Assembly: GCF_014645815.1 (NCBI RefSeq)
Contig: NZ_BMML01000032.1
Coordinates: 1-64,000 of the forward strand
Direction: 5' to 3'
Origin: Streptomyces fuscichromogenes
GTDB lineage: Bacteria > Actinomycetota > Actinomycetes > Streptomycetales > Streptomycetaceae
DNA: 64,000 bases
Both the position numbers and the translations under genes were made by a program. The number at the start of each line of letters is the position of its first letter. Position 1 is the stretch's first letter. This document shows, one piece after another, positions 26,205 to 35,039 of this stretch. A model generated the notes under the pieces. It did not search any database and was not told the DNA's origin. It saw nothing but the letters and a program-made list of their open reading frames with translations.

Positions 26205-27065
26205 GTGTACCTCATGCGTATCGGCGCCCCCGGCGCCGAGAAGCCCATCGCCCGCATCGACGACGACACCTACGTCGACCTCTCGGACACCGTCACCGAC
26301 TTCGACGAAGCGTTCTTCGGTTCGGGCGGCATCGACCGGATCCGTCCGCTGGTCGCCGAGCGCGTCACCACCGGACAGGTGTCCTCCTTCGCCGGTGAGC
26401 GGATCGGCGCACCGATCGCCCGGCCCCACCAGATTCTGTGCATCGGGCTGAACTACAGCGACCACGCCGCCGAGACCGGCCAGGCCGTGCCGACGGAGCC
26501 GATCCTCTTCAACAAGTCTCCCAACACCCTCATCGGCCCGAACGACGACGTGCGCATCCCCCGCGGCGCCACCAAGCCCGACTGGGAGGTCGAACTCGGC
26601 ATCGTCATCGGCCGACGCACCAGCTACCTCGACTCCGTCGACGACGCCCGCGACGCCATCGCCGGCTACCTGGTCGTCAACGACGTGAGCGAACGCGCCT
26701 TCCAGCTGGAACGCGGCGGACAGTGGGCCAAGGGCAAGTCCGCCGAGACCTTCAACCCGGCCGGGCCCTGGCTGGCCACGGCCGACGAGATCGAGGACGT
26801 CCTCGACCTCGACATGTGGCTCGACATCAACGGCACACGCCGTCAGGACGGCAACACCAAGACGATGATCTTCGATCCGTACTTCATCGTCCACTACCTC
26901 AGCCAGTTCCTCGTCCTGGAACCCGGCGACCTCATCAACACCGGGACTCCGCCCGGCGTCGGCATGGGCTTCAACCCGCCCGTGTGGCTCAAGCCCGGCG
27001 ACGTCATGGAGCTGGGTATCCAGCACCTCGGCCGTCAGCGTCAGAACGTGGTGGCCCCGCGATGA
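26205..27065 (+). CDS. FAH-family hydrolase (candidate diketo-deoxy sugar-acid hydrolase)
   Basis: A 286-residue fumarylacetoacetate-hydrolase-family enzyme. Core motifs are CIGLNYSDHAAETG, KSPNTLIGPNDDV, PDWEVELGIVIGR (metal-binding glutamates) and NTGTPPGVGMGF. GTG at 26205 has GGAGAT upstream; the open frame extends into the lactonase gene and is rejected there. Family members cleave 2,4-diketo-3-deoxy acids of L-fucose and L-rhamnose pathways into pyruvate and lactate. Other FAH enzymes act on aromatic ring-fission products, but the neighbours here favour sugars. Its stop overlaps the next ATG. Confidence 0.87.
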   Translation: MYLMRIGAPGAEKPIARIDDDTYVDLSDTVTDFDEAFFGSGGIDRIRPLVAERVTTGQVSSFAGERIGAPIARPHQILCIGLNYSDHAAETGQAVPTEPILFNKSPNTLIGPNDDVRIPRGATKPDWEVELGIVIGRRTSYLDSVDDARDAIAGYLVVNDVSERAFQLERGGQWAKGKSAETFNPAGPWLATADEIEDVLDLDMWLDINGTRRQDGNTKTMIFDPYFIVHYLSQFLVLEPGDLINTGTPPGVGMGFNPPVWLKPGDVMELGIQHLGRQRQNVVAPR

Positions 27066-28093
27066 ACGGGACCTCGATGCGTGCCTTCGTCCTGACGGGC
27101 CCCTTCGAAGGTTCGGTTCAGGAAGTCCCCGTGCCCGTCGCCGCAGCCGGCGAAGCCGTCATCGACGTCGAACGTGTCGGTGTGTGCGGCACCGACGTCG
27201 AGTTCTACACCGGTGAGATGGCCTATCTCACCGAGGGGCACTCCTGGTATCCGATGAGACTGGGACACGAGTGGTCCGGCCGGGTGGCCGCCGTCGGCGA
27301 GGGCGTGGACCCCGCCTGGATCGGCCGCCGGGTCATGGGCGACACGATGCTCGGCGACGGCACCTGCCGGCGTTGCCTTCGCGGACACCAGCACGTGTGC
27401 GAGAAGAGGCAGGAAGTGGGTGTGCGGGGTGACCGTCCCGGCGCTCTGGCCGAACAACTCGCCGTCCCGGTGTCCTCGCTGCACCGTCTGCCGGACTCGG
27501 TGGACGCCGCCCTCGGAGCGCTCGTCGAACCGGGCGGCAACTCCCTGCGTGCCGTGCAGGCCGCCGAGCTCACACCCGAGGACCGGGTCCTCATCCTCGG
27601 TCCGGGCACCATCGGGCTGCTGGCGGCCATGTTCGCCCGCGCTGCCGGCGCGGAGGTCCACCTCATGGGCCGCAGCGAGAGGTCCCGGTCCTTCGCCCAC
27701 AGCCTCGGCTTCGAGAACACCTGGTCCGAGGAGACCCTGCCGGACCTGCCCTTCGACGCGGTGATCGACGCGTCCAACTCCGTGCATCTGCCGGCCCGAG
27801 CCGTGGAACTCGTCGAGCCCGCCGGACGGGTTGTCTACGTCGGGCTGGCCGGAGAACCGAGCCTCATCGACACCCGGAACCTTGCCCTCAAGGACGTGGC
27901 AGCGGTGGGCGTGCTGTCCGCCTCGCCGGGCCTTGAGGACACCATCCGCGCGTATGCCGAGGGAGTGGTCGACCCCCGCCCGCTGGTCGCCGCGACGGTC
28001 GCCCTCGACCAGACGGCCGCGACGCTGGCCGGAGAACGCGCGGACGGTGCCGGACCGGGCCCGAAGATCCATGTGGATCCGCGTCTCGTGTAG
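27062..28093 (+). CDS. Zinc-dependent medium-chain dehydrogenase of the sugar cluster
   Basis: A 343-residue MDR enzyme. The catalytic zinc region shows GVCGTD and LGHEWSG, and the nucleotide fold is ILGPGTIGLLAA. The structural-zinc loop reads GDGTCRRCLRGHQHVC, with only three of the usual four cysteines; Asp stands where the first Cys would be. ATG overlaps the FAH stop. It probably oxidises a sugar or polyol, such as L-fucose, or the keto-deoxy intermediate. Substrate is inferred. Confidence 0.87.
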   Translation: MNGTSMRAFVLTGPFEGSVQEVPVPVAAAGEAVIDVERVGVCGTDVEFYTGEMAYLTEGHSWYPMRLGHEWSGRVAAVGEGVDPAWIGRRVMGDTMLGDGTCRRCLRGHQHVCEKRQEVGVRGDRPGALAEQLAVPVSSLHRLPDSVDAALGALVEPGGNSLRAVQAAELTPEDRVLILGPGTIGLLAAMFARAAGAEVHLMGRSERSRSFAHSLGFENTWSEETLPDLPFDAVIDASNSVHLPARAVELVEPAGRVVYVGLAGEPSLIDTRNLALKDVAAVGVLSASPGLEDTIRAYAEGVVDPRPLVAATVALDQTAATLAGERADGAGPGPKIHVDPRLV

Positions 28094-28124
28094 GTGCCGG
28101 ATTCCGATGCGAGGCGCGGCACCT
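28092..28124 (+). terminator. Stem-loop after the zinc dehydrogenase
   Basis: AGGTGCCG and CGGCACCT form a perfect 8-bp stem overlapping the stop codon of the dehydrogenase, with a 17-nt loop. There is no U tract, which is usual for GC-rich actinobacteria. It may attenuate transcription before the SDR gene. Confidence 0.45.
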
Positions 28125-28219
28125 CGGTCCGCAGTTCACCGACCGGTGCCGTGCCTACGCGCAGTGGTCACCAGGTCCCGACCATGTTCGCAGAATCGTG
28201 ATCAAGGAGTGAAACTTCG

Positions 28220-28960
28220 ATGTCAGAGTTCCAAGGGCTGGCCGCGCTCGTCACCGGCGGCTGCAGTGGAATCGGGGCGGCGACCGCGACCCTCCTCAGG
28301 GCGTCGGGTGCGCAGGTGGCTGTCCTGGATGTCGCCATCGACCATGCACCCGATGACGTCCTGGCCATCAAGTGCGACATCAGCGATCCGCGAGCCGTCG
28401 ACGAGGCCGTAGCGACGGCCGTCGCGGAGCTGGGCGGGCTCGATGTCCTCGTCAACAACGCCGGGATCGGCGCGGTCGGTGACATCGCCCAGAACGAGGA
28501 CGCGGAATGGGCCCGGGTTCTCGACGTCAACGTCACGGGGATCGCCCGCGTCACCCGCGCGGCACTGGACCATCTTCGCCGTTCACCGCATGCCGCAGTC
28601 GTGAACCTGTGCTCGGCGGTCGCCTTCATCGGTGTCCGGCAGCGAGCGCTGTACAGCGCCAGCAAGGGCGCCGTGCACGCCCTGACCCTTGCGATGGCTG
28701 CTGACCACGCGGCTGACGGCATCCGCGTGAACGCCGTCGCCCCGGGCACGGTCGATACGCCTTGGGTGGGTCGGCTTCTGGACGGAGCCGAGGATCGCGA
28801 GGCGACGGCGCGCGCCCTCCGGCAGCGACAGCCCTTGGGACGCTTGGTCTCCGCCGAAGAGGTGGCCCGTGCCGTCGTAGGACTCGCTTCCCCCGGCGCT
28901 GGCTCGACCACCGGCGCGGTGGTCCACGTAGACGGCGGCATGGTCAGTCTGCGCCTGTGA
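28220..28960 (+). CDS. Short-chain dehydrogenase/reductase, second of the sugar cluster
   Basis: A 246-residue SDR with TGGCSGIG at 12-19, NNAG at 79-82, S132, Y145 and K149 (LYSASKGAV). It ends GAVVHVDGGMVSLRL, as in NAD-dependent sugar and 2-keto-3-deoxy-acid dehydrogenases. AAGGAGTG precedes the ATG. It follows the zinc dehydrogenase after a 126-bp gap. It is a good candidate for oxidation of 2-keto-3-deoxy acid to the diketo acid that the FAH enzyme cleaves. Confidence 0.87.
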   Translation: MSEFQGLAALVTGGCSGIGAATATLLRASGAQVAVLDVAIDHAPDDVLAIKCDISDPRAVDEAVATAVAELGGLDVLVNNAGIGAVGDIAQNEDAEWARVLDVNVTGIARVTRAALDHLRRSPHAAVVNLCSAVAFIGVRQRALYSASKGAVHALTLAMAADHAADGIRVNAVAPGTVDTPWVGRLLDGAEDREATARALRQRQPLGRLVSAEEVARAVVGLASPGAGSTTGAVVHVDGGMVSLRL

Positions 28961-28974
28961 GTTTCTCCGTCAGG

Positions 28975-29595
28975 CTAGGGAGCGAGGGCCGGAACGAAAG
29001 AGCCGATGAAGGTACGAACGGTCCGCTCGATACGTACGGTGTCACGGTCGAAGAACCATTGCTCTTCGAGTCCTTTGATGAGAGCGACGGTCATGATGGC
29101 CAACGTGTTCGTGTCCGTCTCCGACCGTAGGCCGCCCTGCTCCGCGAGAGCCTTGTACGCGGTGGCGTAGAAGTTGCGCAGGCCGCGGTAGCGCTCGGTG
29201 AAGTAGGCGTGGGCGGGGTGTTCTGTGGTGGTGGCTTCACCGGACGTGACGCAGTACAACGCCATGACACCCGGCTGTAGTTCGAGCTTGGCCAGGACGG
29301 CGAGCATGCCGAGAAGCGCCTCGACGGGGCGCGTCCGCGGTTCCAGTGCCCAGGCCGCTTCCCGAAGCGGAGCGGTTTGATCGTCACGCAGCTGCAACAC
29401 CGCCGCGAGCAGGTCTTCCTTGCGCGGGAAGTGGTGACGCAGACCTGTGTGGCTGATACCGGCGCGCTGGGCGATGTCCTTCGTGGAGGCGCCGTAGAAG
29501 CCAACCTCCCCGAATACGTCCACGCAGACTTCGAGAATCCGCTGTCGAACCTGCGCCGACTTCGCGTATGAGCCACGGGGCACCGGCGCCGACAT
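28975..29595 (-). CDS. TetR-family regulator
   Basis: A 206-residue TetR protein with a helix-turn-helix near 32-55 (STKDIAQRAGISHTGLRHHF) and a divergent ligand domain. It begins with RGSYAKSAQVRQRIL, like the TetR at 48634 (RGSYAKGVAKREEIL), which suggests one subfamily. It is divergent from the Gfo/Idh gene at 29750. A strong palindrome between them is the likely operator, so it should repress itself and the oxidoreductase. Confidence 0.9.
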   Translation of the reverse strand: MSAPVPRGSYAKSAQVRQRILEVCVDVFGEVGFYGASTKDIAQRAGISHTGLRHHFPRKEDLLAAVLQLRDDQTAPLREAAWALEPRTRPVEALLGMLAVLAKLELQPGVMALYCVTSGEATTTEHPAHAYFTERYRGLRNFYATAYKALAEQGGLRSETDTNTLAIMTVALIKGLEEQWFFDRDTVRIERTVRTFIGSFVPALAP

Positions 29596-29629
29596 GGAGT
29601 CTCCTTCCGTCTCGCGATCGAGGGCGAAG

Positions 29630-29666
29630 TTTAGCGAGATCTAAAACAGCACTGTGGTGCTGTTTT
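29630..29666. promoter_or_regulatory. TetR operator region between 28975-29595 and 29750-30736
   Basis: AAAACAGCAC (29643-29652) and GTGCTGTTTT (29657-29666) are perfect 10-bp arms around TGTG. An overlapping dyad TTTAG-N6-CTAAA lies at 29630-29645. The main dyad resembles that before the related TetR gene at 48634. Confidence 0.75.
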
Positions 29667-29749
29667 CATGTTAGTGTGCGGCGGTCTCCGGCCCATGCCC
29701 AGGCGCGTCGGCGCGCGGATCGCCTGATCGCAATCGAAGGTGAGGAATC

Positions 29750-30736
29750 ATGACGAAGTTCCGCTGGGGTGTCGTAGGACCAGGTGGGATCGCGATCCGT
29801 TTTGCGGAGGCGATGCGGCTGTCCGGGCGGGGCGAGATCGTCGCCGTCGCCTCGAGATCGCAGGAACGGGCCGACGCGTTCGGTGATCGTTTCGGGATTT
29901 CGGCTCGTTACGACTCCTTTGCCGCGCTAGCGGCGGACCCGAACGTCGACGTCGTCTACGTGGCGACACCGAACTCCGAGCACGAGACACACACTCTCGA
30001 ATGTCTGAGGGCGGGCAAGCACGTGCTCTGCGAAAAGCCCTTCGCGATGGACGCGAACCAGGCCAGGGTCATGGTGGCGGAGGCCCGTGCCCGTGGGCTT
30101 TTCCTGATGGAGGCGATCTGGAGCCGATTCCTGCCCGCCTACCGTTCCATGGTGGAGATCATCACCGAAGGGCGAATCGGTGAACCCCTCCAGGTCGAGG
30201 CCGACTTCGGCGTCCGTATGCCGAAGGATCCGAACGCCCGCCTCTTCAGGCCCGAACTGGGCGGAGGCGCGCTGCTCGACCTCGGTCTCTATCCGGTCCA
30301 GCTCTGCCAGATGGTACTCGGCGCACCGGAGGCGATCGTCGCGAACGGGGTCATCGGTGACACCGGCGTCGACGAACAGATCGCAGCAGTGCTGCGGCAT
30401 CCCGGTGGCCGGCTCGGCGTGGCCACTGCCGGTCTGCGGGTTCACACGTCGCGCGCGGCCCGTATCTCCGGCAGCGATGGCTGGATCGATCTTCCGGCCT
30501 ACATGCACTGCCCCCGGTCGCTCACCGTCAATGTCAAGGCGGGGAGGGAGTACACCGCCGAGCACATCGACGCTTCGCACGAAGGCAACGGGATGCAGTT
30601 CGAAATCGACGAGGTGCACCGCTGCCTCACCGAAGGCCTCACCGAAAGCCCGATCATGCCGCTGGCGGACACCATCGCCATCGCCGAGACCCTGGACGCC
30701 ATCCGTGTCCAGGTCTACTCGACCACCGGTCATTAG
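29750..30736 (+). CDS. Gfo/Idh/MocA-family oxidoreductase
   Basis: A 328-residue NAD(P)-dependent oxidoreductase. The N-terminal Rossmann fold starts GVVGPGGIAIRFAEAM, followed by YVATPNSEH and the family signature CEKPFAMD near 98-105. The C-terminal domain holds ELGGGALLDLGLYPVQL. It is similar in plan to the protein at 62855-63877. Substrates of this family are sugars, inositols or diols; none can be named. Likely controlled by the divergent TetR. Confidence 0.88.
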   Translation: MTKFRWGVVGPGGIAIRFAEAMRLSGRGEIVAVASRSQERADAFGDRFGISARYDSFAALAADPNVDVVYVATPNSEHETHTLECLRAGKHVLCEKPFAMDANQARVMVAEARARGLFLMEAIWSRFLPAYRSMVEIITEGRIGEPLQVEADFGVRMPKDPNARLFRPELGGGALLDLGLYPVQLCQMVLGAPEAIVANGVIGDTGVDEQIAAVLRHPGGRLGVATAGLRVHTSRAARISGSDGWIDLPAYMHCPRSLTVNVKAGREYTAEHIDASHEGNGMQFEIDEVHRCLTEGLTESPIMPLADTIAIAETLDAIRVQVYSTTGH

Positions 30737-31404
30737 CCGGAAGGCACCGCTCGCGTTCCGATCGGTGGAGATATGCCCGGGACCGGGGAAGACATGGCTG
30801 CGCTTCCCCTGCACAGGGCGTGGACAGAGCAGCCGGCGAACGAGAACGGCATCGCCCGCGCGGGTGTCGGGCGGGGGCGAGCCGAGAAGTGCACTGGTGG
30901 ACGCCGACGGCGGCCGGAAACGACGGGGCGGCCTCGGCGTGCGCGACTGTGTCGGCATGCCGGGACAGCGGTCGAGAGGCTGACCTGACCGTGGCGCTTT
31001 CGGGGTTCGGATGACGCGCGCCGTCCCCCTCGGTCTCTACAAGGCGGGTCAGCTCTGGAGTGACAGGACGACCGGTCAGACACGGCTCTCGGCGGCCCCA
31101 TGACGGGGACGTCCCCGAATATCGCTGATGCGCCTGCACGAGCCGTACGACACCAGCCGCCGAGACGGGGCCCGCGTGGGCGCCGACAGCCCCGGAGGAA
31201 GCTGCCTTCACACGGCTCGCCAGGGCGGACCGCTCTCCTTGGCCTGGCACAAGGCGTGCGGACTGCGCTATGGGCGACGCGGAGCCGGCTACTTCTCCCC
31301 GGCGAGCGCAGGAGACCCCACACCTGCGCGGACGGAGGACCACCGGATGGTGTCGACGGCCGCCCGATGGTCCTCCCGCTGCGAGGACCATCGAACCCGC
31401 CTCA
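30737..31404. other. Non-coding stretch upstream of the MMPL gene
   Basis: No gene with recognisable protein sequence is seen on either strand. The right part carries a strong stem-loop at 31365-31393 that leads into the dispersed repeat. The rest may be decayed coding DNA. Confidence 0.5.
31365..31393 (+). promoter_or_regulatory. Stem-loop upstream of the MMPL gene
   Basis: CGATGGTCCTC and GAGGACCATCG form a perfect 11-bp stem with a 7-nt loop, 148 bp before the MMPL start and directly before the dispersed repeat. It may be a terminator or leader element. Confidence 0.5.
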
Positions 31405-31505
31405 TACCTGAGGAGGAGGAAGCCGCGTCAGCTTTGGTGCTGTGCCAGGAAGCGAACTGCGTGGCAGTGCACGACGACATCGGGTGGCCGTTCGAAGAGG
31501 CTTGA
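31405..31505 (+). repeat. Dispersed leader sequence with a short open frame
   Basis: Related to 18157-18262 on the other strand. Here the frame LIPEEEEAASALVLCQEAN-type sequence runs to VHDDIGWPFEEA and a TGA at 31505, 35 bp before the MMPL start. It may be the end of a small conserved ORF or a leader peptide. No start codon with a ribosome binding site is evident inside the repeat itself. Confidence 0.5.
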
Positions 31506-31540
31506 GCGGTACCCGACCGTGATGTGGAGATTCCTGACTC

Positions 31541-33754
31541 GTGGCTACGTTCCTCTATCGCTTGGGCCGTACCGCCTTCCGGCGGCGCTGGTCCGTCCTC
31601 TTGGTCTGGGCGGCGGTTCTCGTCGCCGTCGGTGCCGGCGCTGCCGCGGCGCCCTCCGCCGACGAGAGCAACACGTCCTTCATGCCGGGGATCGAGGCGC
31701 AGAAGGCCTTCGACCTGATGCAGCAGCGCTTCCCCGGAACGAACGGCAACGCGGCCAACGCCCGGATCGTCTTCGTCGCTCCCGACGGCGAGAAGGTGAC
31801 CGCAGCCGACAACCGCGCCGTCATCGACGAATTCGTGACCGAAGCGGGCAAGGGCCCGCAGGTGTCCGGGGCCGTGAACCCGTTCAAGGCCGCCGCCGTG
31901 AGCAAAGACGCCTCCATGGCCTACTCCACCGTCACCTACAAGGTCACGGCCGACGATCTCACCGACGCCGGAAAGGCGGCGCTGACGCACGCCATCGACA
32001 CGGCGCGCAAGACCGGTATGACGGTCGAGGTGGGCGGCACCGCGCTGGCCACGCAGCCGTCCGCAGGCGGTGCGTCCGAGATGATCGGCATCGTCATCGC
32101 CGCCGTGGTCCTGGTGATGACCTTCGGGTCGATGGCAGCCGCGGGGCTCCCGCTGCTCACGGCCATCGCCGGAGTCGGCATCAGCATGGCCTCCATCACG
32201 GCGCTGTCCAGCACCTTCAACCTCTCGGCGACCTCCGGGACGCTGGCGACCATGCTCGGCCTCGCGGTCGGAATCGACTACGCCCTCTTCGTCGTCTCGC
32301 GATACCGCGAGGAACGGGCCAAGGGGCACGACCCGCAGGAAGCGGCGGGCCTCGCGGCCGGCACAGCGGGATCGGCCGTCGTCTTCGCCGGCCTCACGGT
32401 GGTCATTGCCCTGGCCGGCCTGTCGGTGATCGGCGTTCCGGTGCTGACGAAGATGGGACTGTGCGCCGCCGGCGCGGTGGTCGTCGGCGTGCTGATCGCG
32501 CTGACGCTCATCCCCGCTTTCCTGGGCTTCTGGCCCAACGCAGTCCTGTCACGCAAGACCCGGAAGAAGGGCATGCGGGCCGAGACCCGCAAGGTCGACA
32601 GGGGAAGCCGCTGGGCCCGGTTCGTGCTGCGTCGGCCGGTCATGATCCTCGTCGCCGGCGTGATCGGCCTGGTCACCGTCGCGATACCGATGATGCACAT
32701 GCGCCTGGGCATGCCGGGCGACGAGTCCAAGCCCACATCCACCACAGAGCGGCGTGCGTACGACGACCTGTCCCGTGGTTTCGGCGCGGGTTTCAACGGC
32801 CCTCTGACGATCGTCGTGGACGCCCAGAAGGCCGACAACCCCCGCAAGACCGTTGCCGAGATCAGCGACAGGATCAAGGCCACCGACGGGGTCGTGGCCG
32901 TCTCCGCCGCCCGGTTCAACGCGGCCGGCGACACGGCCATGATCTCCGCGACGCCGGCGACCGGTCCGACCGCCGAGCGGACCAAGGACCTGGTTCACAC
33001 CATCCGAGGTGAGCGCGCGGGCCTGGAATCCTCCACCGGGGCAACCTACGAGGTCACCGGCAGCACGGCCATGAACATCGACGTGGCCCAGGCGCTTCAG
33101 GACGCGCTGATTCCCTACCTCGGCGTAATCCTCGGTCTTGCGTTCCTCCTGCTCATGGTGGTCTTCCGCTCGATCCTTGTCCCGATCAAGGCAGCTCTCG
33201 GCTTCCTGCTCTCGGTGCTGGCGGCCCTTGGCGCTGTCGTCGCGGTCTTCCAGTGGGGCTGGGGTGCCGATCTCCTCGGTATCGAGCAGCCTGGACCGAT
33301 CATGAGCCTGATGCCCATTCTTCTGGTGGGTATCGTGTTCGGACTCGCCATGGACTACCAGGTCTTCCTGGTCTCCCGTATGCGTGAGGCTTATGTCCAC
33401 GGCGACCGTCCGGCTGAAGCGATTGTGAGCGGTAGCCGCAGCAGTGCCGGGGTCATCGCGGCGGCGGCGGTCATCATGATCGCGGTCTTCTCCGGGTTCA
33501 TCGGAGCCAGCGAGTCCATGATCAAGGCAACCGGTTTCGGACTCGCGATCGCCGTACTGTTCGACGCCTTCGTCGTCCGTATGGCCCTGGTGCCGGCGGT
33601 TCTGGCTCTCCTTGGTGAGCGCGCCTGGTGGCTGCCATCCTGGTTGGACAGGATCCTGCCCAGGGTGGACGTCGAGGGCGAGGGACTGGCTCGACACCGG
33701 GCCTCCGGTGCCCTCGACAGCGAGGCGGGGGTACCCGAGCCGGCCCGTATCTGA
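31541..33754 (+). CDS. MMPL/RND-family transporter
   Basis: A 737-residue integral membrane protein with two repeats, each an extracytoplasmic loop followed by a bundle of helices. The first bundle contains GTLATMLGLAVGIDYALFVVSRYREERAKG. The second contains GIVFGLAMDYQVFLVSRMRE (DY motif of proton-coupled members). The sequence begins MATFLYRLGRTAFRRRW from a GTG. It probably exports lipids or hydrophobic compounds. A terminator and two-component genes follow, suggesting the sensor may respond to the same stress. Confidence 0.92.
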   Translation: MATFLYRLGRTAFRRRWSVLLVWAAVLVAVGAGAAAAPSADESNTSFMPGIEAQKAFDLMQQRFPGTNGNAANARIVFVAPDGEKVTAADNRAVIDEFVTEAGKGPQVSGAVNPFKAAAVSKDASMAYSTVTYKVTADDLTDAGKAALTHAIDTARKTGMTVEVGGTALATQPSAGGASEMIGIVIAAVVLVMTFGSMAAAGLPLLTAIAGVGISMASITALSSTFNLSATSGTLATMLGLAVGIDYALFVVSRYREERAKGHDPQEAAGLAAGTAGSAVVFAGLTVVIALAGLSVIGVPVLTKMGLCAAGAVVVGVLIALTLIPAFLGFWPNAVLSRKTRKKGMRAETRKVDRGSRWARFVLRRPVMILVAGVIGLVTVAIPMMHMRLGMPGDESKPTSTTERRAYDDLSRGFGAGFNGPLTIVVDAQKADNPRKTVAEISDRIKATDGVVAVSAARFNAAGDTAMISATPATGPTAERTKDLVHTIRGERAGLESSTGATYEVTGSTAMNIDVAQALQDALIPYLGVILGLAFLLLMVVFRSILVPIKAALGFLLSVLAALGAVVAVFQWGWGADLLGIEQPGPIMSLMPILLVGIVFGLAMDYQVFLVSRMREAYVHGDRPAEAIVSGSRSSAGVIAAAAVIMIAVFSGFIGASESMIKATGFGLAIAVLFDAFVVRMALVPAVLALLGERAWWLPSWLDRILPRVDVEGEGLARHRASGALDSEAGVPEPARI

Positions 33755-33768
33755 GCTGTCCCAGCCGA

Positions 33769-33804
33769 CGGTTGGCCGCCCGCTCGCTGCGGGGCGGCCA
33801 ACCG
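33769..33804 (+). terminator. Strong stem-loop terminator after the MMPL gene
   Basis: CGGTTGGCCGCCC and GGGCGGCCAACCG form a perfect 13-bp stem with a 10-nt loop, 14 bp after the MMPL stop and 33 bp before the histidine kinase start. No U tract. Confidence 0.7.
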
Positions 33805-33836
33805 CCGGTGCAGATGTCTCCTATCCCTTGGAGAGA

Positions 33837-35039
33837 ATGATGAAGGCCAGGTGGCGGGGTGGTGGGAAGCACTCGTCTCGTGGCAGCAGCGCCCCTGCGG
33901 TGCTGCTGCTGATCGGCGTGAGCGTCGTCGGAACCGTCGTCTCCGGTGACAAGCTCATGCACCCGTTGGCGGCCTGGCCCGGGATGGTCCTTTCGGCCGT
34001 CGCAGGACTGAGCCTCCTCTGGCACCGCAGCCATCTGCGCTCCGTGCTGGTGGTGACCATGGCGTGTGCCATGGTGGAAGCGGCGTTGGGTTATCTCCTC
34101 AATCCGCTGGCCATGACCCCGCTGATCGTGGCTCTCTACTTCCTGGGCACCCGGGCCGAGCGCCGAACCGTGCGCAACTGGTCCGTGGGCGCCGCGCTCT
34201 CCGTCATGGTCGCGGGGGTGCTGCTCGGCCCGAGTGGCACTCCGCTCGTTCTGTCCACGGTGAACCCCATGGCCTGGGCTTTTCTCCCGGCTGCCCTCGG
34301 CAGCTACGTGCAGATGCGCCGAGCGTACGTCGCGGAGGCCCACGCTCGGGCCGAGCACGCCGAGCGGACGCGGGAGGAGGAGGCCCGGTACCGGGTCGCC
34401 CAGGAGCGCATGCGCATCGCCCGGGACCTTCACGACGTGGTGGCGCACCATCTGACCCTCGCCAACACACAGGCGGGCATCGCCTCACACCTGGCACGAA
34501 CTCACCCCGAGCAGTCGATCGAGATGCTCGACAACCTGGTCGGTGAGACCGCCTCGGCTCTGCAGGAACTCAAGGCCACGGTCGGGCTGCTCCGCGAGGA
34601 CACCGACACGGACTCCCCACTGGAACCGGTGCCCAGCCTGGATCGACTGCCGGAATTCACGGAGAGCCTGGCAGCGGCCGGTCTCCAAGTCGAAGTCCGG
34701 GTGCAGGGCGCTCCCTGTCAACTCCCCTCGACCATCGGCCTGACCGCTTTCCGCATCCTGCAGGAGGCGCTGACCAACGTTTCGAAGCACGCCCAGACCC
34801 AGGCGGCGTGCGTACATCTGACATACGCTCCGGACCGTCTGACGCTGAGGGTCAGCAACGACGGCCCCAGGACCGCCGCCCCTGTCTCCTCCACAGGCTT
34901 CGGCCTCATCGGTATGCGGGAACGAGCTCAGGCGGTCGACGGAACTCTGACCGCCGGGCCTCGCCCCGACGGTGGGTTCGACGTCACCTGCGTACTGCCC
35001 CTGGACCCCATCGGCTCACCAGAAAGTTTCGTGTCATGA
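33837..35039 (+). CDS. Sensor histidine kinase (NarL-type two-component system)
   Basis: A 400-residue kinase with about four to five membrane segments in the first 155 residues and no large extracellular domain. A HisKA_3 box has H199 in IARDLHDVVAHHL. An ATPase domain shows a N-box FRILQEALTNVSKHA and GFGLIGMRERAQA. TTGGAGAGA precedes the ATG at 33837. It overlaps the response regulator gene by ATGA. Such short-loop sensors often detect membrane-active compounds. Confidence 0.92.
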   Translation: MMKARWRGGGKHSSRGSSAPAVLLLIGVSVVGTVVSGDKLMHPLAAWPGMVLSAVAGLSLLWHRSHLRSVLVVTMACAMVEAALGYLLNPLAMTPLIVALYFLGTRAERRTVRNWSVGAALSVMVAGVLLGPSGTPLVLSTVNPMAWAFLPAALGSYVQMRRAYVAEAHARAEHAERTREEEARYRVAQERMRIARDLHDVVAHHLTLANTQAGIASHLARTHPEQSIEMLDNLVGETASALQELKATVGLLREDTDTDSPLEPVPSLDRLPEFTESLAAAGLQVEVRVQGAPCQLPSTIGLTAFRILQEALTNVSKHAQTQAACVHLTYAPDRLTLRVSNDGPRTAAPVSSTGFGLIGMRERAQAVDGTLTAGPRPDGGFDVTCVLPLDPIGSPESFVS

